Shown: piece after piece, positions 55,905 through 64,000 of the stretch
How the letters are laid out: each line of letters starts with the position of its first letter
Numbering within the stretch: the stretch's first letter is position 1
NCBI GenBank assembly: GCA_945865635.1
Contig: CAMBEP010000010.1
Span: forward strand, 1 to 64,000
Direction of reading: 5' to 3'
Source of the DNA: Candidatus Kuenenia stuttgartensis
GTDB taxonomy: Bacteria; Planctomycetota; Planctomycetia; Isosphaerales; Isosphaeraceae
DNA: 64,000 bases
Notes under the pieces: model-generated
Databases searched by the model: none
What the model was told of the DNA's origin: nothing
The model's input: only the letters and a program-made list of their open reading frames with translations
Program-made: the position numbers and the translations under genes

Positions 55905-57548
55905 TCAGGGGCTGGATGGTTTTTTGAGTGAGTTTAAATCGGGAGTGGTCAGATGACCGGGAAACTGATGGATGCGTCCACCAATGCCCTTCACCTGCAA
56001 CTGCTTGACATCCGCAGGCAGGCTGCTTTCCCATTCGTATGGCGAATGGCCGTTGAATGCCCCAAGAATCACAATCTTGCCAGCGAGTTCATCCGGTGTC
56101 ATGGTCAAATATTGCAGAGTCTTGGTGTCTCTGCGAATCAGTTTTCGGCCTGCTTCGGCAGTAGTTATCGGAATGATCCGATTGGCAAGCTCTGGCATAT
56201 AATATTGCATGATATTCGCACCTTCAACAAATACCTCGGTTTTTTCCACAAAAGGTGCTATATTGGTGTAGCCTTCGATTGATCCATAATAAACTATTTC
56301 AGGTTTGACTTGAAATATCCAGGCGATGGAGATCACAAACAGGATACAGGCCGGAATTTCAATCATTCGTTTTTGGAATGACGAAATACTTGCGCAACCA
56401 AGAATCGAAAGAATGGCAAGTGATGGTGTGATATAGGTAATATTGAGAAGAAATTTCAAGAGCACAATACCGTAGCCAAAGCCAATCACGGTAAATGCGA
56501 TCCGAATGTTTGAACGCTTGGACTTCAGTGTCAACAAGGTGTTTAAGATGCCGATCATGCCGACAATCAGGATCGGAAAAGTCATGGCCAGATAGCCGTT
56601 GTATTTTCCGGATACACTTGCATACTCATCGCCTTTCATGATGGCAAACGCATAAAGCGCAAATATTCGAAGTAACGAAAGACGTATAATCGCTCCCGGA
56701 TAGGTCAAAGCCAAAACAATGAAGAAACCGATGAGCATCCAACATGATTTTTTGATCCAGTCGCCGATTTTAAAAGCAATTCCCAGTTCATCTGAAACAG
56801 CCTTTGAAGCCGTATTGAACACGATCGAAAACCCTACAGCAATCACTGCCCAGAATGCAACAAAGATACCGGTTTGGAGACCAAGGAAATTGACTCCAAT
56901 CCAAAAACCTGTTATATTACCATTGCTTCGCGATGGTGCGGTCATGAAACGACTCAGGGATATACATGCGGGTACCAGTGTAATCGCTATCCATAAATGA
57001 CAATTAAGCTGAGAGGCAAGATAATGACCACATAATACACCTGCTGCCGATGTCATGATCAGGCCATAATGGGTGCTGTGCTCACCCGCAAGTTTCAGAT
57101 AACCCCAAAGCATGGTCGCTATCAGCAACGAGCCGCCGGAGAATTGCACAAATCGCTGGACTTGTTCAAATCGGGGCTGAAGTCGATCCTGTCCGATAAG
57201 CATCAGGAAGTATTGCAATAATGGCGGATGCGTATGGCGAAGTATAAATACGTCGTTGGTTTCAACATAAGATTGATGGACTTGCACCTTGGTATTTCTG
57301 AGTTTCGACAGGATCAGTTCCAATAGGGCTGATGGCGGCAAAGCGGTCTTGTCCATGGCATTGCTTAGAAAACCTTGGCGGGCTGCCTGAATGTAATCGA
57401 CTTCATCCCACTGTAGGGGCTTGTTAAGGCCGGGCCTCAGACTGACGAACAATAGGAGCGATGCGATCAGCCAAATCAGCGATAAAATGATGAATGGGCG
57501 ATTAAACTGCTTGGGTGCAGGATTTTGTATGGAGAGGTTGACTTGCAT
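55905..57548 (-). CDS. GT-C/PMT-type membrane glycosyltransferase
   Basis: This 547-residue polytopic protein is like ArnT and protein O-mannosyltransferases. [20 protein letters not shown] carries the Asp-Glu catalytic region in the first outer loop, and [16 protein letters not shown] the second loop motif. About ten to twelve membrane segments are visible. It would use a polyprenyl-phosphate sugar at the outer face of the membrane. ATG 57548 lies one base from the stop codon of the upstream dehydrogenase gene (57550), suggesting coupling. The frame extends to a TTG at 57566 but that is less likely. Confidence 0.87.
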   Translation of the reverse strand: MQVNLSIQNPAPKQFNRPFIILSLIWLIASLLLFVSLRPGLNKPLQWDEVDYIQAARQGFLSNAMDKTALPPSALLELILSKLRNTKVQVHQSYVETNDVFILRHTHPPLLQYFLMLIGQDRLQPRFEQVQRFVQFSGGSLLIATMLWGYLKLAGEHSTHYGLIMTSAAGVLCGHYLASQLNCHLWIAITLVPACISLSRFMTAPSRSNGNITGFWIGVNFLGLQTGIFVAFWAVIAVGFSIVFNTASKAVSDELGIAFKIGDWIKKSCWMLIGFFIVLALTYPGAIIRLSLLRIFALYAFAIMKGDEYASVSGKYNGYLAMTFPILIVGMIGILNTLLTLKSKRSNIRIAFTVIGFGYGIVLLKFLLNITYITPSLAILSILGCASISSFQKRMIEIPACILFVISIAWIFQVKPEIVYYGSIEGYTNIAPFVEKTEVFVEGANIMQYYMPELANRIIPITTAEAGRKLIRRDTKTLQYLTMTPDELAGKIVILGAFNGHSPYEWESSLPADVKQLQVKGIGGRIHQFPGHLTTPDLNSLKKPSSP

Positions 57549-57549
57549 T

Positions 57550-58593
57550 TTACTCTTCACTGACAAGGGTAAGCACGGATTGGGATTTCATGGATCGCTC
57601 GGCGGCGGCCAGACCTTGTATGACATCGACAGCAATATCGGCAGAATTGATTGGCTTGGTACTGGTCTGAATGCAATCAATAAAGTGGTTGATCTGGTTT
57701 GCAACTGGTTCGCCGCCTGGTATATGAGGAATGACGACATCCCCCTGGCGGATATTCATCCGAAATGTTCCATAGGAATCTACATATTCAGGCTGATTTT
57801 GAATATCAACACTTTTTAGAAATATGCGGATCGGAGCATCGACATTCATATCATCAAAAATGACCATTTTCTTTTGACCGACTACTGTGATCTGGCGGAC
57901 TTTACTGGGATTCAGCCAACTTGAGTGCACACAGGCGAGAACATTTTCCGGATAGGTATAATTGGCAATGACAACATCTTCAATCTGCGGATTTAAAAAG
58001 GCCTGCCCACGTGCCGTCACCGAGATGGGCGTCGTGCCAAGCCAGAAATTGATGATCGAAAGGTCGTGGCTTGCAAGATCCCACAAGGCATTGCAATCTG
58101 TGCGGAATGGGCCAAGGTTGGTTCGGGTCGAGAAAATGTAGTTGATTGGGCCAAGCTCGCCGGTCTCGATCAGGCTACGTACAAATTGAACACCTTTATT
58201 GAACAGAAACACATGCCCCACAGCCAGTATTCTATTCTCATTTTGAGCCAGTTGAGCCAGTTCCCGGGCTTCATTCACCCGAAGCGCGAGTGGCTTTTCA
58301 ACGAGTACGTGTTTGCCGGCCAGAAGAGCGGCCTTGACCAGAGAATAGTGAGTGCTTGTCGGTGTTGCAATTACAACGGCATTTGCCAACGGATCCTGAA
58401 TTGTTGCCAGTGGATCGGTCGACGTCTGCTGAATCGATGGTATATTGCGACATACAAGGTCGAGCCTCGACGCATCAAGGTCGCACACCACCCCGACTCG
58501 GGCCGATGGGTGCAAAGCGATCGCCCTGACAAGATTTGGCCCCCAATGGCCAAGACCAATGCAATTGATTGTAAGTGGAGGGTCGGGATTCAT
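57550..58593 (-). CDS. Gfo/Idh/MocA sugar dehydrogenase (WlbA/WbpB-like)
   Basis: This 347-residue cytoplasmic NAD-dependent dehydrogenase has no Tat signal, unlike the family member at 5.5 kb. It has the Rossmann motif INCIGLGHWGPNLVRAI, VVIATPTSTHYSLVKAAL, the EKP signature HVLVEKPLALRVNEA and DLASHDLSIINFWLG in the C-terminal domain. It is similar in motif spacing to the enzymes that oxidise UDP-GlcNAcA at C3. Paired with the DegT aminotransferase two genes downstream it fits a 3-amino-sugar pathway. The minus-strand order is GT2, dehydrogenase, GT-C, aminotransferase. Confidence 0.9.
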   Translation of the reverse strand: MNPDPPLTINCIGLGHWGPNLVRAIALHPSARVGVVCDLDASRLDLVCRNIPSIQQTSTDPLATIQDPLANAVVIATPTSTHYSLVKAALLAGKHVLVEKPLALRVNEARELAQLAQNENRILAVGHVFLFNKGVQFVRSLIETGELGPINYIFSTRTNLGPFRTDCNALWDLASHDLSIINFWLGTTPISVTARGQAFLNPQIEDVVIANYTYPENVLACVHSSWLNPSKVRQITVVGQKKMVIFDDMNVDAPIRIFLKSVDIQNQPEYVDSYGTFRMNIRQGDVVIPHIPGGEPVANQINHFIDCIQTSTKPINSADIAVDVIQGLAAAERSMKSQSVLTLVSEE

Positions 58594-58644
58594 ACTGAAA
58601 ACTTGATTTCTGGATTATATTTCATGGATCAATACAGGCCTGTT

Positions 58645-59418
58645 TTATTTCCTCAACCCAAGACCAAGAAGAAAGATCGGTCTGAGAATGCTCCACCAGC
58701 CTGTAATTGGTTTCATTTTCGTGATACCCAACGCCCTGGCTGGATATATTTTTGTGCACGCCACTTCACCATGCTTATAACCCAGACGGATGACTTTGAA
58801 ACGGATATAGACTTCCATTTCATATTGGTCAAGCCAGGACTGTTGAATATCTATGGCTGGGTCGTCAAACACACCAAGATGGATGGCTCGAAAGCCGTTT
58901 GTGGTGTCCGTCAGTCGTTTACGGGCCGAAAGACTGAACAACAGAGGGTGAACAAACTGGGTCGTCATCCGCCGGTAGACCGGCATATTACCATAACTCC
59001 CGCCTGGAAGGTAGCGCGATCCCTGAACCAGAATCAGGCCATGATGACGGACTGGATCAAGAATTCGAGGAATTTCGTCTGGCCGGTCTTTGTCGTTTCC
59101 TGCCATAAACATGATGATTTCGTAGCCCCAGGATCGGGCCAGTTCGATTGCCTTGCGGATTGCGGCCCCCACTCCGATGCATGCCCCAAGCCGGTGAACC
59201 AGAAAATTGGCTGGATCAATCTGTTCGATCGAGCCATCGGTCGAGCCGTCGTCGACCACGAGTACATCATAATCGCGATCCGCCCTGGCGGGAAAGCGCG
59301 CCAAAGTGCTTGCGAGTTTAACGTTTTCGTTATACGCACAAATCACCATCAATGCCTTGGCATCTGGCTTCATGGGAAGCGTTTTGGAGCCGCCTTGAAC
59401 TGCGATCGGAGAGGGCAT
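58645..59418 (-). CDS. Family 2 glycosyltransferase
   Basis: This 257-residue GT-A-fold enzyme has ALMVICAYNENVKLASTL, the nucleotide-binding strand VLVVDDGSTDGSIEQI and RLGACIGVGAAIRKAIELAR. Its DxD-equivalent is unusual: IIMFMAGNDKDRPDEIPR has AGND where most GT2 proteins have DAD. It resembles polyprenyl-phosphate sugar synthases. A Pro/Lys-rich leader of about 20 residues precedes the domain, so a start downstream is possible. It is the first gene of the minus-strand group, 51 bp before the dehydrogenase. Confidence 0.85.
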   Translation of the reverse strand: MPSPIAVQGGSKTLPMKPDAKALMVICAYNENVKLASTLARFPARADRDYDVLVVDDGSTDGSIEQIDPANFLVHRLGACIGVGAAIRKAIELARSWGYEIIMFMAGNDKDRPDEIPRILDPVRHHGLILVQGSRYLPGGSYGNMPVYRRMTTQFVHPLLFSLSARKRLTDTTNGFRAIHLGVFDDPAIDIQQSWLDQYEMEVYIRFKVIRLGYKHGEVACTKIYPARALGITKMKPITGWWSILRPIFLLGLGLRK

Positions 59419-59711
59419 GGTGATTCAGGTTTGAAGAGACATCTCAAGTGCTAAGCATCCGCTACGGAACCTGATCCATGGTATCAGATTTTCACCGATT
59501 GTGAATTCTCAATTCCAGGCTATTTCAGGTTTGCCTGAACTGGTCAGAGTTTTTGTGTCATATTGACTGTACGGCTTGTCATCAATCCGTATTTTCAAAA
59601 TGAGGGCTTTTGATTAGGGTCAACATTCGATATTATAAACGGCATCTGAAGCTGAAGTATAGGGCAACTGGCAGGTGTGTCTCTTTTCAATGAAACTGTG
59701 GGTGTAATTGC

Positions 59712-60008
59712 ATGTTGGAGCTTATCGTCAAATCGGTGCAGGATATTTTGAATCTCACTGACAAAAAACTGGCTGAAGGTATAACCGCAGACACGCCCCT
59801 TGTGGGGGCTGGCAGAGTGGTGGATTCGATCGGCTTGGTGACTCTGATCGTAGACGTCGAAAATCGTGTCGCGGAACATACCAACCGCCCCATAAGCCTG
59901 ATGGACGACCGTGCGATGAGCCAGACACGAAGCCCGTTTCGCACAGTCGGAACGCTTGCGGAATATGTCCAGGAATTGATCCATGCCGACTTGAAAGAGC
60001 GGTCATGA
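59712..60008 (+). CDS. Acyl carrier protein
   Basis: This 98-residue acidic helical protein has the phosphopantetheine attachment site at Ser39 in VVDSIGLVTLIVDVE (D-S-I/L motif). It opens the three-gene plus-strand module with the SDR and AMP-ligase genes and overlaps the SDR start (ATGA). It is separate from any fatty acid synthesis cluster, so it is probably a dedicated carrier for an acyl or aminoacyl unit rather than AcpP. Modification would need the Sfp-type transferase at 31-32 kb or a housekeeping one. Confidence 0.9.
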   Translation: MLELIVKSVQDILNLTDKKLAEGITADTPLVGAGRVVDSIGLVTLIVDVENRVAEHTNRPISLMDDRAMSQTRSPFRTVGTLAEYVQELIHADLKERS

Positions 60009-60718
60009 ACTCTCCGCCAAATCAACAGCGTGTCATGCTTGTCACAGGTTCTCGCAAGGGTATTGGCGCGTATCTTTCGCAGTATTATGCTGATCGCGGC
60101 TGGCACGTGGCAGGGTGCAGCCGGTCGCCCGCCGAATGGGGCCATCCGGATTACAACCATTATCAACTGGATGTGGGCGACGAAACCGCCGTTGTGGCTA
60201 TGTTTGCTGATATCAGAAAGCGATATGGACGACTCGATGCCGCCATCAATAATGCGGGAATCGCGACCATGAATCATGTGATGCTCACCCCAGGAGCAAC
60301 AGCCGAACGGATTTTCCGAACAAACACTCTCGGAACATTTCTGATTGCTCGCGAAGCCGCAAAACTGATGGTGCCTAGACAAACTGGCAGGATCGTAAAT
60401 TTCTCGACGGTTGCGCATCCATTAAATCTCGAAGGTGAAGCGACTTATGCAGCCAGTAAAGCCGCAGTCGAAAGCCTGACACGGATTATGGCACGCGAGT
60501 TTTCGCCCTGGAATATTACCGTCAATGCCATTGGGCCCACACCTATTGATACAGACCTCATCCGCGGTGTACCTGCCGATAAAATGGCCCGTCTGATTGA
60601 AAGACTGCCGAATAAACGTTTGGGGACCTTTGAAGAAGTGTCGCATGTGACCAATTTTTTTCTGGCTCCTGAAAGCAATTGCATCACTGGCCAGATCCTT
60701 TATCTAGGCGGTGTTTAA
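60005..60718 (+). CDS. Short-chain dehydrogenase/reductase (FabG-like)
   Basis: This 237-residue cytoplasmic SDR has LVTGSRKGIGAYLSQYYAD (Gly-rich loop), INNAGIATMNHVM, VNFSTVAHP at the Ser position and YAASKAAVESLTRIMA (Tyr-x3-Lys). INVNAIGPT-type stretch ITVNAIGPTPIDTDLI follows. Its Ser is in the context FSTV, a normal variant. The ATG overlaps the ACP stop, indicating coupling; a beta-ketoacyl-ACP or ketoacyl reductase role is plausible, but a sugar or hydroxy-acid substrate is also possible. Confidence 0.9.
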   Translation: MNSPPNQQRVMLVTGSRKGIGAYLSQYYADRGWHVAGCSRSPAEWGHPDYNHYQLDVGDETAVVAMFADIRKRYGRLDAAINNAGIATMNHVMLTPGATAERIFRTNTLGTFLIAREAAKLMVPRQTGRIVNFSTVAHPLNLEGEATYAASKAAVESLTRIMAREFSPWNITVNAIGPTPIDTDLIRGVPADKMARLIERLPNKRLGTFEEVSHVTNFFLAPESNCITGQILYLGGV

Positions 60719-60730
60719 AAGGCTCAGGAA

Positions 60731-62098
60731 ATGAAAACCAACGACCTTATAGAGCGGCTGGAATCATTCGGAGATACCATTGCAATCATCCAGCAGGATG
60801 TTGTCGTAACATATCAACAGCTTGTCTTGAATATCCATAAATACACAGATCTACTTGTTCGTAATGGTGTTGTGTCGGGCGATGTAATGGCACTTGAGGG
60901 CGACTTCAGCCCGACTTCAATTGCATTGTTATTGGCGATTTGGAACTGCAATGCCGTGGCGATGCCTCTCACCGTGGCATCGCATGACAGGCGTGAGCGT
61001 TGTATCAGGATTGCAGGTTGCCGGTGGCGATGTCATGGCTTGAATGATCCGCCCAGAATAGATCGATTATATTCAGGGGAAACCGATGAACAGGAATTAA
61101 TCCAGAAATTAAAGCATAGGAATCATCCAGGACTGATATTATTTACTTCAGGCACAACTGCGGAACCCAAAGCCGTTTTGCATGATTCCACTCTCTTTCT
61201 CAGAAAATTCCGCCCATCTCGACCAGCAATGATCACTTTGGCATTTTTAATGTTTGACCACATGGGAGGGCTTGATACTCTGTTTTATACCTTGGGGAAC
61301 GGTGGCAGGCTCATCATTTTGAATGGCGTGAAACGAAGCCCGGAAGAGGTTGCAATTGCAATTGAACATCACAGGATCGAACTCTTGCCGACATCGCCTA
61401 CATTTTTGAATTTTTTGATCATGTCTGAAGTGTATAAGAATTACGACCTCTCCTCATTAAAACGGATCAGTTACGGGTCGGAGCCGATGCCGGAATCGAC
61501 CTTAAAACGACTGACTCAGATTTTTCCAGAAGTAAATCTGGCGCAGAGTTACGGCACAAGCGAGTTGGGCGTACCTCGTGTGAAGAGCATGAGCAGCGAA
61601 TCGACATGGATCCGGATTGGTGGAGAAGGCTTTGAGACCAAGGTTGTGGCTGGTCAGCTCAAGGTCCGTTCCAGCACGGCGATGATGGGTTATTTAAATG
61701 CAATCAGCCCATTTGATGATGATGGCTGGTATGCAACTGGCGACATGGTGGAAACTGACCCCACTGGCGAATATTATCGCATATTGGGACGGGCCTCGGA
61801 CCTGATCAATGTGGGCGGGGAAAAAGTGGCTCCTGCCGAGGTGGAAAGTGTCTTGCTGGGGGCAGACAACATAGCAGATGTTATGGTTACGGCTTTGCCC
61901 AACCCGATTCTTGGTCAAATGATCGTAGCGCGAGTGGTATTATTGTGTCCAGAACCAGTGGTTGAGTTATCGCATCGTTTGCGATCGTTTTGTCAGGGCA
62001 AGCTTGCTGCCTACCAGACACCTTTGAAGTTTGAGGTTGTGGAACGGCTTGAACAGACTTCCAGCGGCAAGAAATGGCGGAATAAGTCGAGGGAATAG
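60731..62098 (+). CDS. AMP-dependent acyl/aryl ligase (ANL superfamily)
   Basis: This 455-residue adenylating enzyme carries GLILFTSGTTAEPKAVLHDS (core A3), AQSYGTSELGVP (A5), YATGDMVETDP (A7), GRASDLINVGGEKVAPAEVE (A8) and the catalytic Lys in TSSGKKWRNKS (A10). It would activate a carboxylic acid as AMP ester and load it onto coenzyme A or, by context, the ACP two genes upstream. At 455 residues it is shorter than most acyl-CoA synthetases, as in stand-alone carrier-loading ligases. The substrate is unknown. Confidence 0.9.
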   Translation: MKTNDLIERLESFGDTIAIIQQDVVVTYQQLVLNIHKYTDLLVRNGVVSGDVMALEGDFSPTSIALLLAIWNCNAVAMPLTVASHDRRERCIRIAGCRWRCHGLNDPPRIDRLYSGETDEQELIQKLKHRNHPGLILFTSGTTAEPKAVLHDSTLFLRKFRPSRPAMITLAFLMFDHMGGLDTLFYTLGNGGRLIILNGVKRSPEEVAIAIEHHRIELLPTSPTFLNFLIMSEVYKNYDLSSLKRISYGSEPMPESTLKRLTQIFPEVNLAQSYGTSELGVPRVKSMSSESTWIRIGGEGFETKVVAGQLKVRSSTAMMGYLNAISPFDDDGWYATGDMVETDPTGEYYRILGRASDLINVGGEKVAPAEVESVLLGADNIADVMVTALPNPILGQMIVARVVLLCPEPVVELSHRLRSFCQGKLAAYQTPLKFEVVERLEQTSSGKKWRNKSRE

Positions 62099-62300
62099 TG
62101 GCCTGGATCCTGGTTTGTATTTTGGTCATCAGTGCCATTTGTTAAACAAGTCTGTTTGACACTCAGGGCTTTGCGAATCCCTCCAGTAAAACGGCTCTTG
62201 TGCAAGAGATGAAGAATAGCTAAAATGTAATTTCTGGTAACCAACATGTGAAACCCTTTCCAGGTCGCACTTTTTCCAAATCCTCTAAAAAAGACCGGCG

Positions 62301-63491
62301 ATGAAAAGTATTAAAAATACAACCAGAAAGATTCTTGTAGTGGCCCCATATCCTGAAGGGGTTGCACCTGCTCAGCGTCTCAAATACGAGCAATATTTTG
62401 AATATCTTCGCTCCAATGGCTATGAAATCACTGTGACCTCGTTTGTTTCGGATCGGCTCTGGGCAATTCTGTACAAGCCTGGTCGATTTCCTGAAAAAAT
62501 CTTCTGGACTCTTTTCGGGTTCTTCAAACGTTTTCTCTGGTGTGCACGTGTCCCGTTGTATGACGGCATTTTCATTTTTCACTCCGTATCGCTGTTGGGT
62601 CCAGCCCTTTTTGAACGCATTTACGCTCGCTTGAACCCGCGTATGATCTATGACATTGACGACATGATCCACCTGGCCCACTCCAGCCAGGCCAACTCGT
62701 TCACCAAGTGGCTAAAGAGTTCTTCACGTGTTACTTACCTCCTAAGAAAAGCCCGTCATATTATTACTTGCACACCTGCGCTGGACAATTTCGCACGCCA
62801 GTTCAACCAGAACACCACCGATATCTCCTCGACGATCAACACAGATACCTATCAGCCTGTCAACACCTATACAACCGATGCCGGAGCCCCGATTACCCTT
62901 GGCTGGAGCGGTAGCCACAGCACTGAAAAATACCTCAGTCTATTGGGCGATGTGCTTCGTGAAGTTGCTCGCCAGCGTAATATTCGACTGCTCGTCATCG
63001 GCAGCGGCCACTTCACCATGCCTGGGGTGCCTGTTGAGAGCATTGCATGGAACCGCGACACCGAGGTGGTCGACCTCCAACGGATCGACATTGGCCTCTA
63101 TCCACTGCCTGACGACCCCTGGGTTTATGGAAAAAGTGGGCTTAAGGCATTACAATACATGGCGTTAGGCATACCCACAATAGCCACCGGTATCGGTACG
63201 AACTTCCGCGTTATCGATCACGACAAATGTGGACTTTTGGTGAAATCCGACCAAGAGTGGGTAGACGCTTTACTGCTCCTGATCGATCACCCGGAAAAAC
63301 GTCGGTCATTGGGAACAGCGGGCCGTGAACGAATTGAAAAGTATTATTCGATCAAGGCGAACCAAGAGGTCTATCTTGCCATTTTCGACAAAGTTTATGG
63401 TGCCCCAGACGGCTGGCCACGCCGTTCCGGGCTTTCCATACATACTCGCCTGGAAGCTGAAACCTCGACCTCGTTTACGGTGCCAATCTAA
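62301..63491 (+). CDS. GT4-family glycosyltransferase
   Basis: This 396-residue GT-B enzyme begins KILVVAPYPEGVAPAQRLKY. The N-domain shows MIYDIDDMIHLAHSSQANS and the C-domain ITLGWSGSHSTEKYLSLL, DIGLYPLPDDPWVYGKSGLK and ALQYMALGIPTIATGIGTN, the donor-binding region of GT4. It follows the ACP/SDR/ligase module after a 200-bp gap and likely extends the surface glycan. The start ATG 62301 has no close ribosome site visible. Confidence 0.9.
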   Translation: MKSIKNTTRKILVVAPYPEGVAPAQRLKYEQYFEYLRSNGYEITVTSFVSDRLWAILYKPGRFPEKIFWTLFGFFKRFLWCARVPLYDGIFIFHSVSLLGPALFERIYARLNPRMIYDIDDMIHLAHSSQANSFTKWLKSSSRVTYLLRKARHIITCTPALDNFARQFNQNTTDISSTINTDTYQPVNTYTTDAGAPITLGWSGSHSTEKYLSLLGDVLREVARQRNIRLLVIGSGHFTMPGVPVESIAWNRDTEVVDLQRIDIGLYPLPDDPWVYGKSGLKALQYMALGIPTIATGIGTNFRVIDHDKCGLLVKSDQEWVDALLLLIDHPEKRRSLGTAGRERIEKYYSIKANQEVYLAIFDKVYGAPDGWPRRSGLSIHTRLEAETSTSFTVPI

Positions 63492-63735
63492 ATCTGTAAG
63501 TCTGCATCACTTGGGCAGTTTAGAGGACTTGGGATAGTGTACTCGTCGCTTTTTGTTCTAAACTTGAGTATTTTTTGAAATAGAGGCTTGACCTTCCCTG
63601 ATTCCCCGAAATAATCCGGTTACGGAATCAGCCGAAAAGCTGATAACAATGTGAAAAACTGCCGGCAGGACGAGGTTCCATCCGGCGATTTTGAATTTAT
63701 CTCATGGATGAGAGTCTGGAAGGGAGTTGTCAACG

Positions 63736-64000
63736 GTGTTTCAAAATACCCCAACGGCTGTTTCTGTGTATGCCAGGCAGGCCAGACAGACTCGGAATGG
63801 CACTTTAATTGCTGCCTTGGATGAGCTTTACATACGAACACTGGAAGCTTACGCCCATGCTCGATTCTTCCCTGACAGGCCTAAGATCAGTGGTATTGAC
63901 GGCAGAGTTTATCATTTCCGTAATGATTGGAAAGTGGATCTTGATGAACGTTTGGAGTTGGAGTCTATCCCAAGCCACCGCAACGTACAAAAGCATTTTG
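63736..64000 (+). CDS. Partial unknown protein running off the right edge
   Basis: An open frame of 88 codons starts at GTG 63736, with GGAAGGGAG just upstream and an in-frame stop at 63709, and continues past the window. The residues look protein-like (RNGTLIAALDELYIRTLEAY, YHFRNDWKVDLDERLELES) with no signal peptide. I do not recognise it. TTG 63727 is an alternative start. Minus-strand frames in the same place look like shadows. Confidence 0.55.
   Translation, partial: MFQNTPTAVSVYARQARQTRNGTLIAALDELYIRTLEAYAHARFFPDRPKISGIDGRVYHFRNDWKVDLDERLELESIPSHRNVQKHF

Noticed and set aside
58066-59454. Long plus-strand open frame of 462 codons
   Set aside because: It lies antisense to the sugar dehydrogenase and GT2 genes, both with clear motifs; the translated frame is rich in Cys, Trp and His and has no family features.
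62139-62160. Imperfect dyad TGTTAAACA / TGTTTGACA as a terminator after the AMP-ligase gene
   Set aside because: The stem is A+T-rich with a mismatch and no T-run follows.

Overview
The window looks like a chromosome (or large replicon) segment of a member of the Planctomycetota, class Planctomycetia. The evidence is the paired PSCyt1/PSCyt2/PSD1 protein and Tat-exported DUF1501 protein (7-12 kb), a DUF1559 pseudopilin-like gene (45.5 kb), CxPxR sulfatases, a Tat-exported Gfo/Idh/MocA oxidoreductase and a fused exosortase. No rRNA or tRNA gene, CRISPR array or transposase was recognised.

Layout. (1) 1-3.0 kb: a 1.7-kb array of degenerate 8-bp repeats (NN-CTNNAG), with a 351-bp higher-order duplication, sits directly upstream of a parA gene that overlaps a ribbon-helix-helix (RHH) gene. 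It resembles an oversized type Ib partition locus. (2) 3.1-12 kb: glycerol dehydrogenase, an unknown protein, then the secreted oxidoreductase and the PSCyt/DUF1501 pair, with two clear intrinsic terminators. (3) 12-18 kb: a membrane protein fused to a DUF218 domain, an exosortase fused to an EpsI-like domain, and a secreted sialidase-fold protein. (4) 18-23 kb: a three-gene minus-strand set (esterase, HAD phosphatase, unknown), a small unknown gene and a GT2 glycosyltransferase. (5) 23-42 kb: an MscS channel and a surface-glycan region with glycosyltransferases, an acyltransferase, RmlB, Gmd, a HAD-UbiA fusion, sugar epimerases, a GMC oxidoreductase and a phosphopantetheinyl transferase. (6) 41.2-48.3 kb: a decayed tandem duplication of an epimerase / DUF1559 / sulfatase cassette. 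(7) 48.3-53.1 kb: a sulfide-oxidation operon (ArsR regulator, MBL-rhodanese persulfide dioxygenase, TauE exporter, sulfide:quinone oxidoreductase) with two matching candidate operators. (8) 53.4-64 kb: an unknown protein, then a second glycan block (DegT aminotransferase, GT-C membrane protein, sugar dehydrogenase, GT2, GT4) containing an acyl carrier protein / SDR / AMP-ligase module.

How it works together. The glycan genes supply nucleotide sugars (dTDP-4-keto-6-deoxyglucose, GDP-4-keto-6-deoxymannose, 3-amino sugars), lipid-linked donors and transferases, probably for an envelope or exported polysaccharide. The ACP/ligase/SDR module, served by the Sfp-type transferase at 31-32 kb, could make an acyl group that decorates it. 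The exosortase would anchor substrates encoded elsewhere. The most unusual elements are the octamer array with parA-RHH and the decayed tandem cassette. Functions are assigned from motifs read by eye; no database search was possible.
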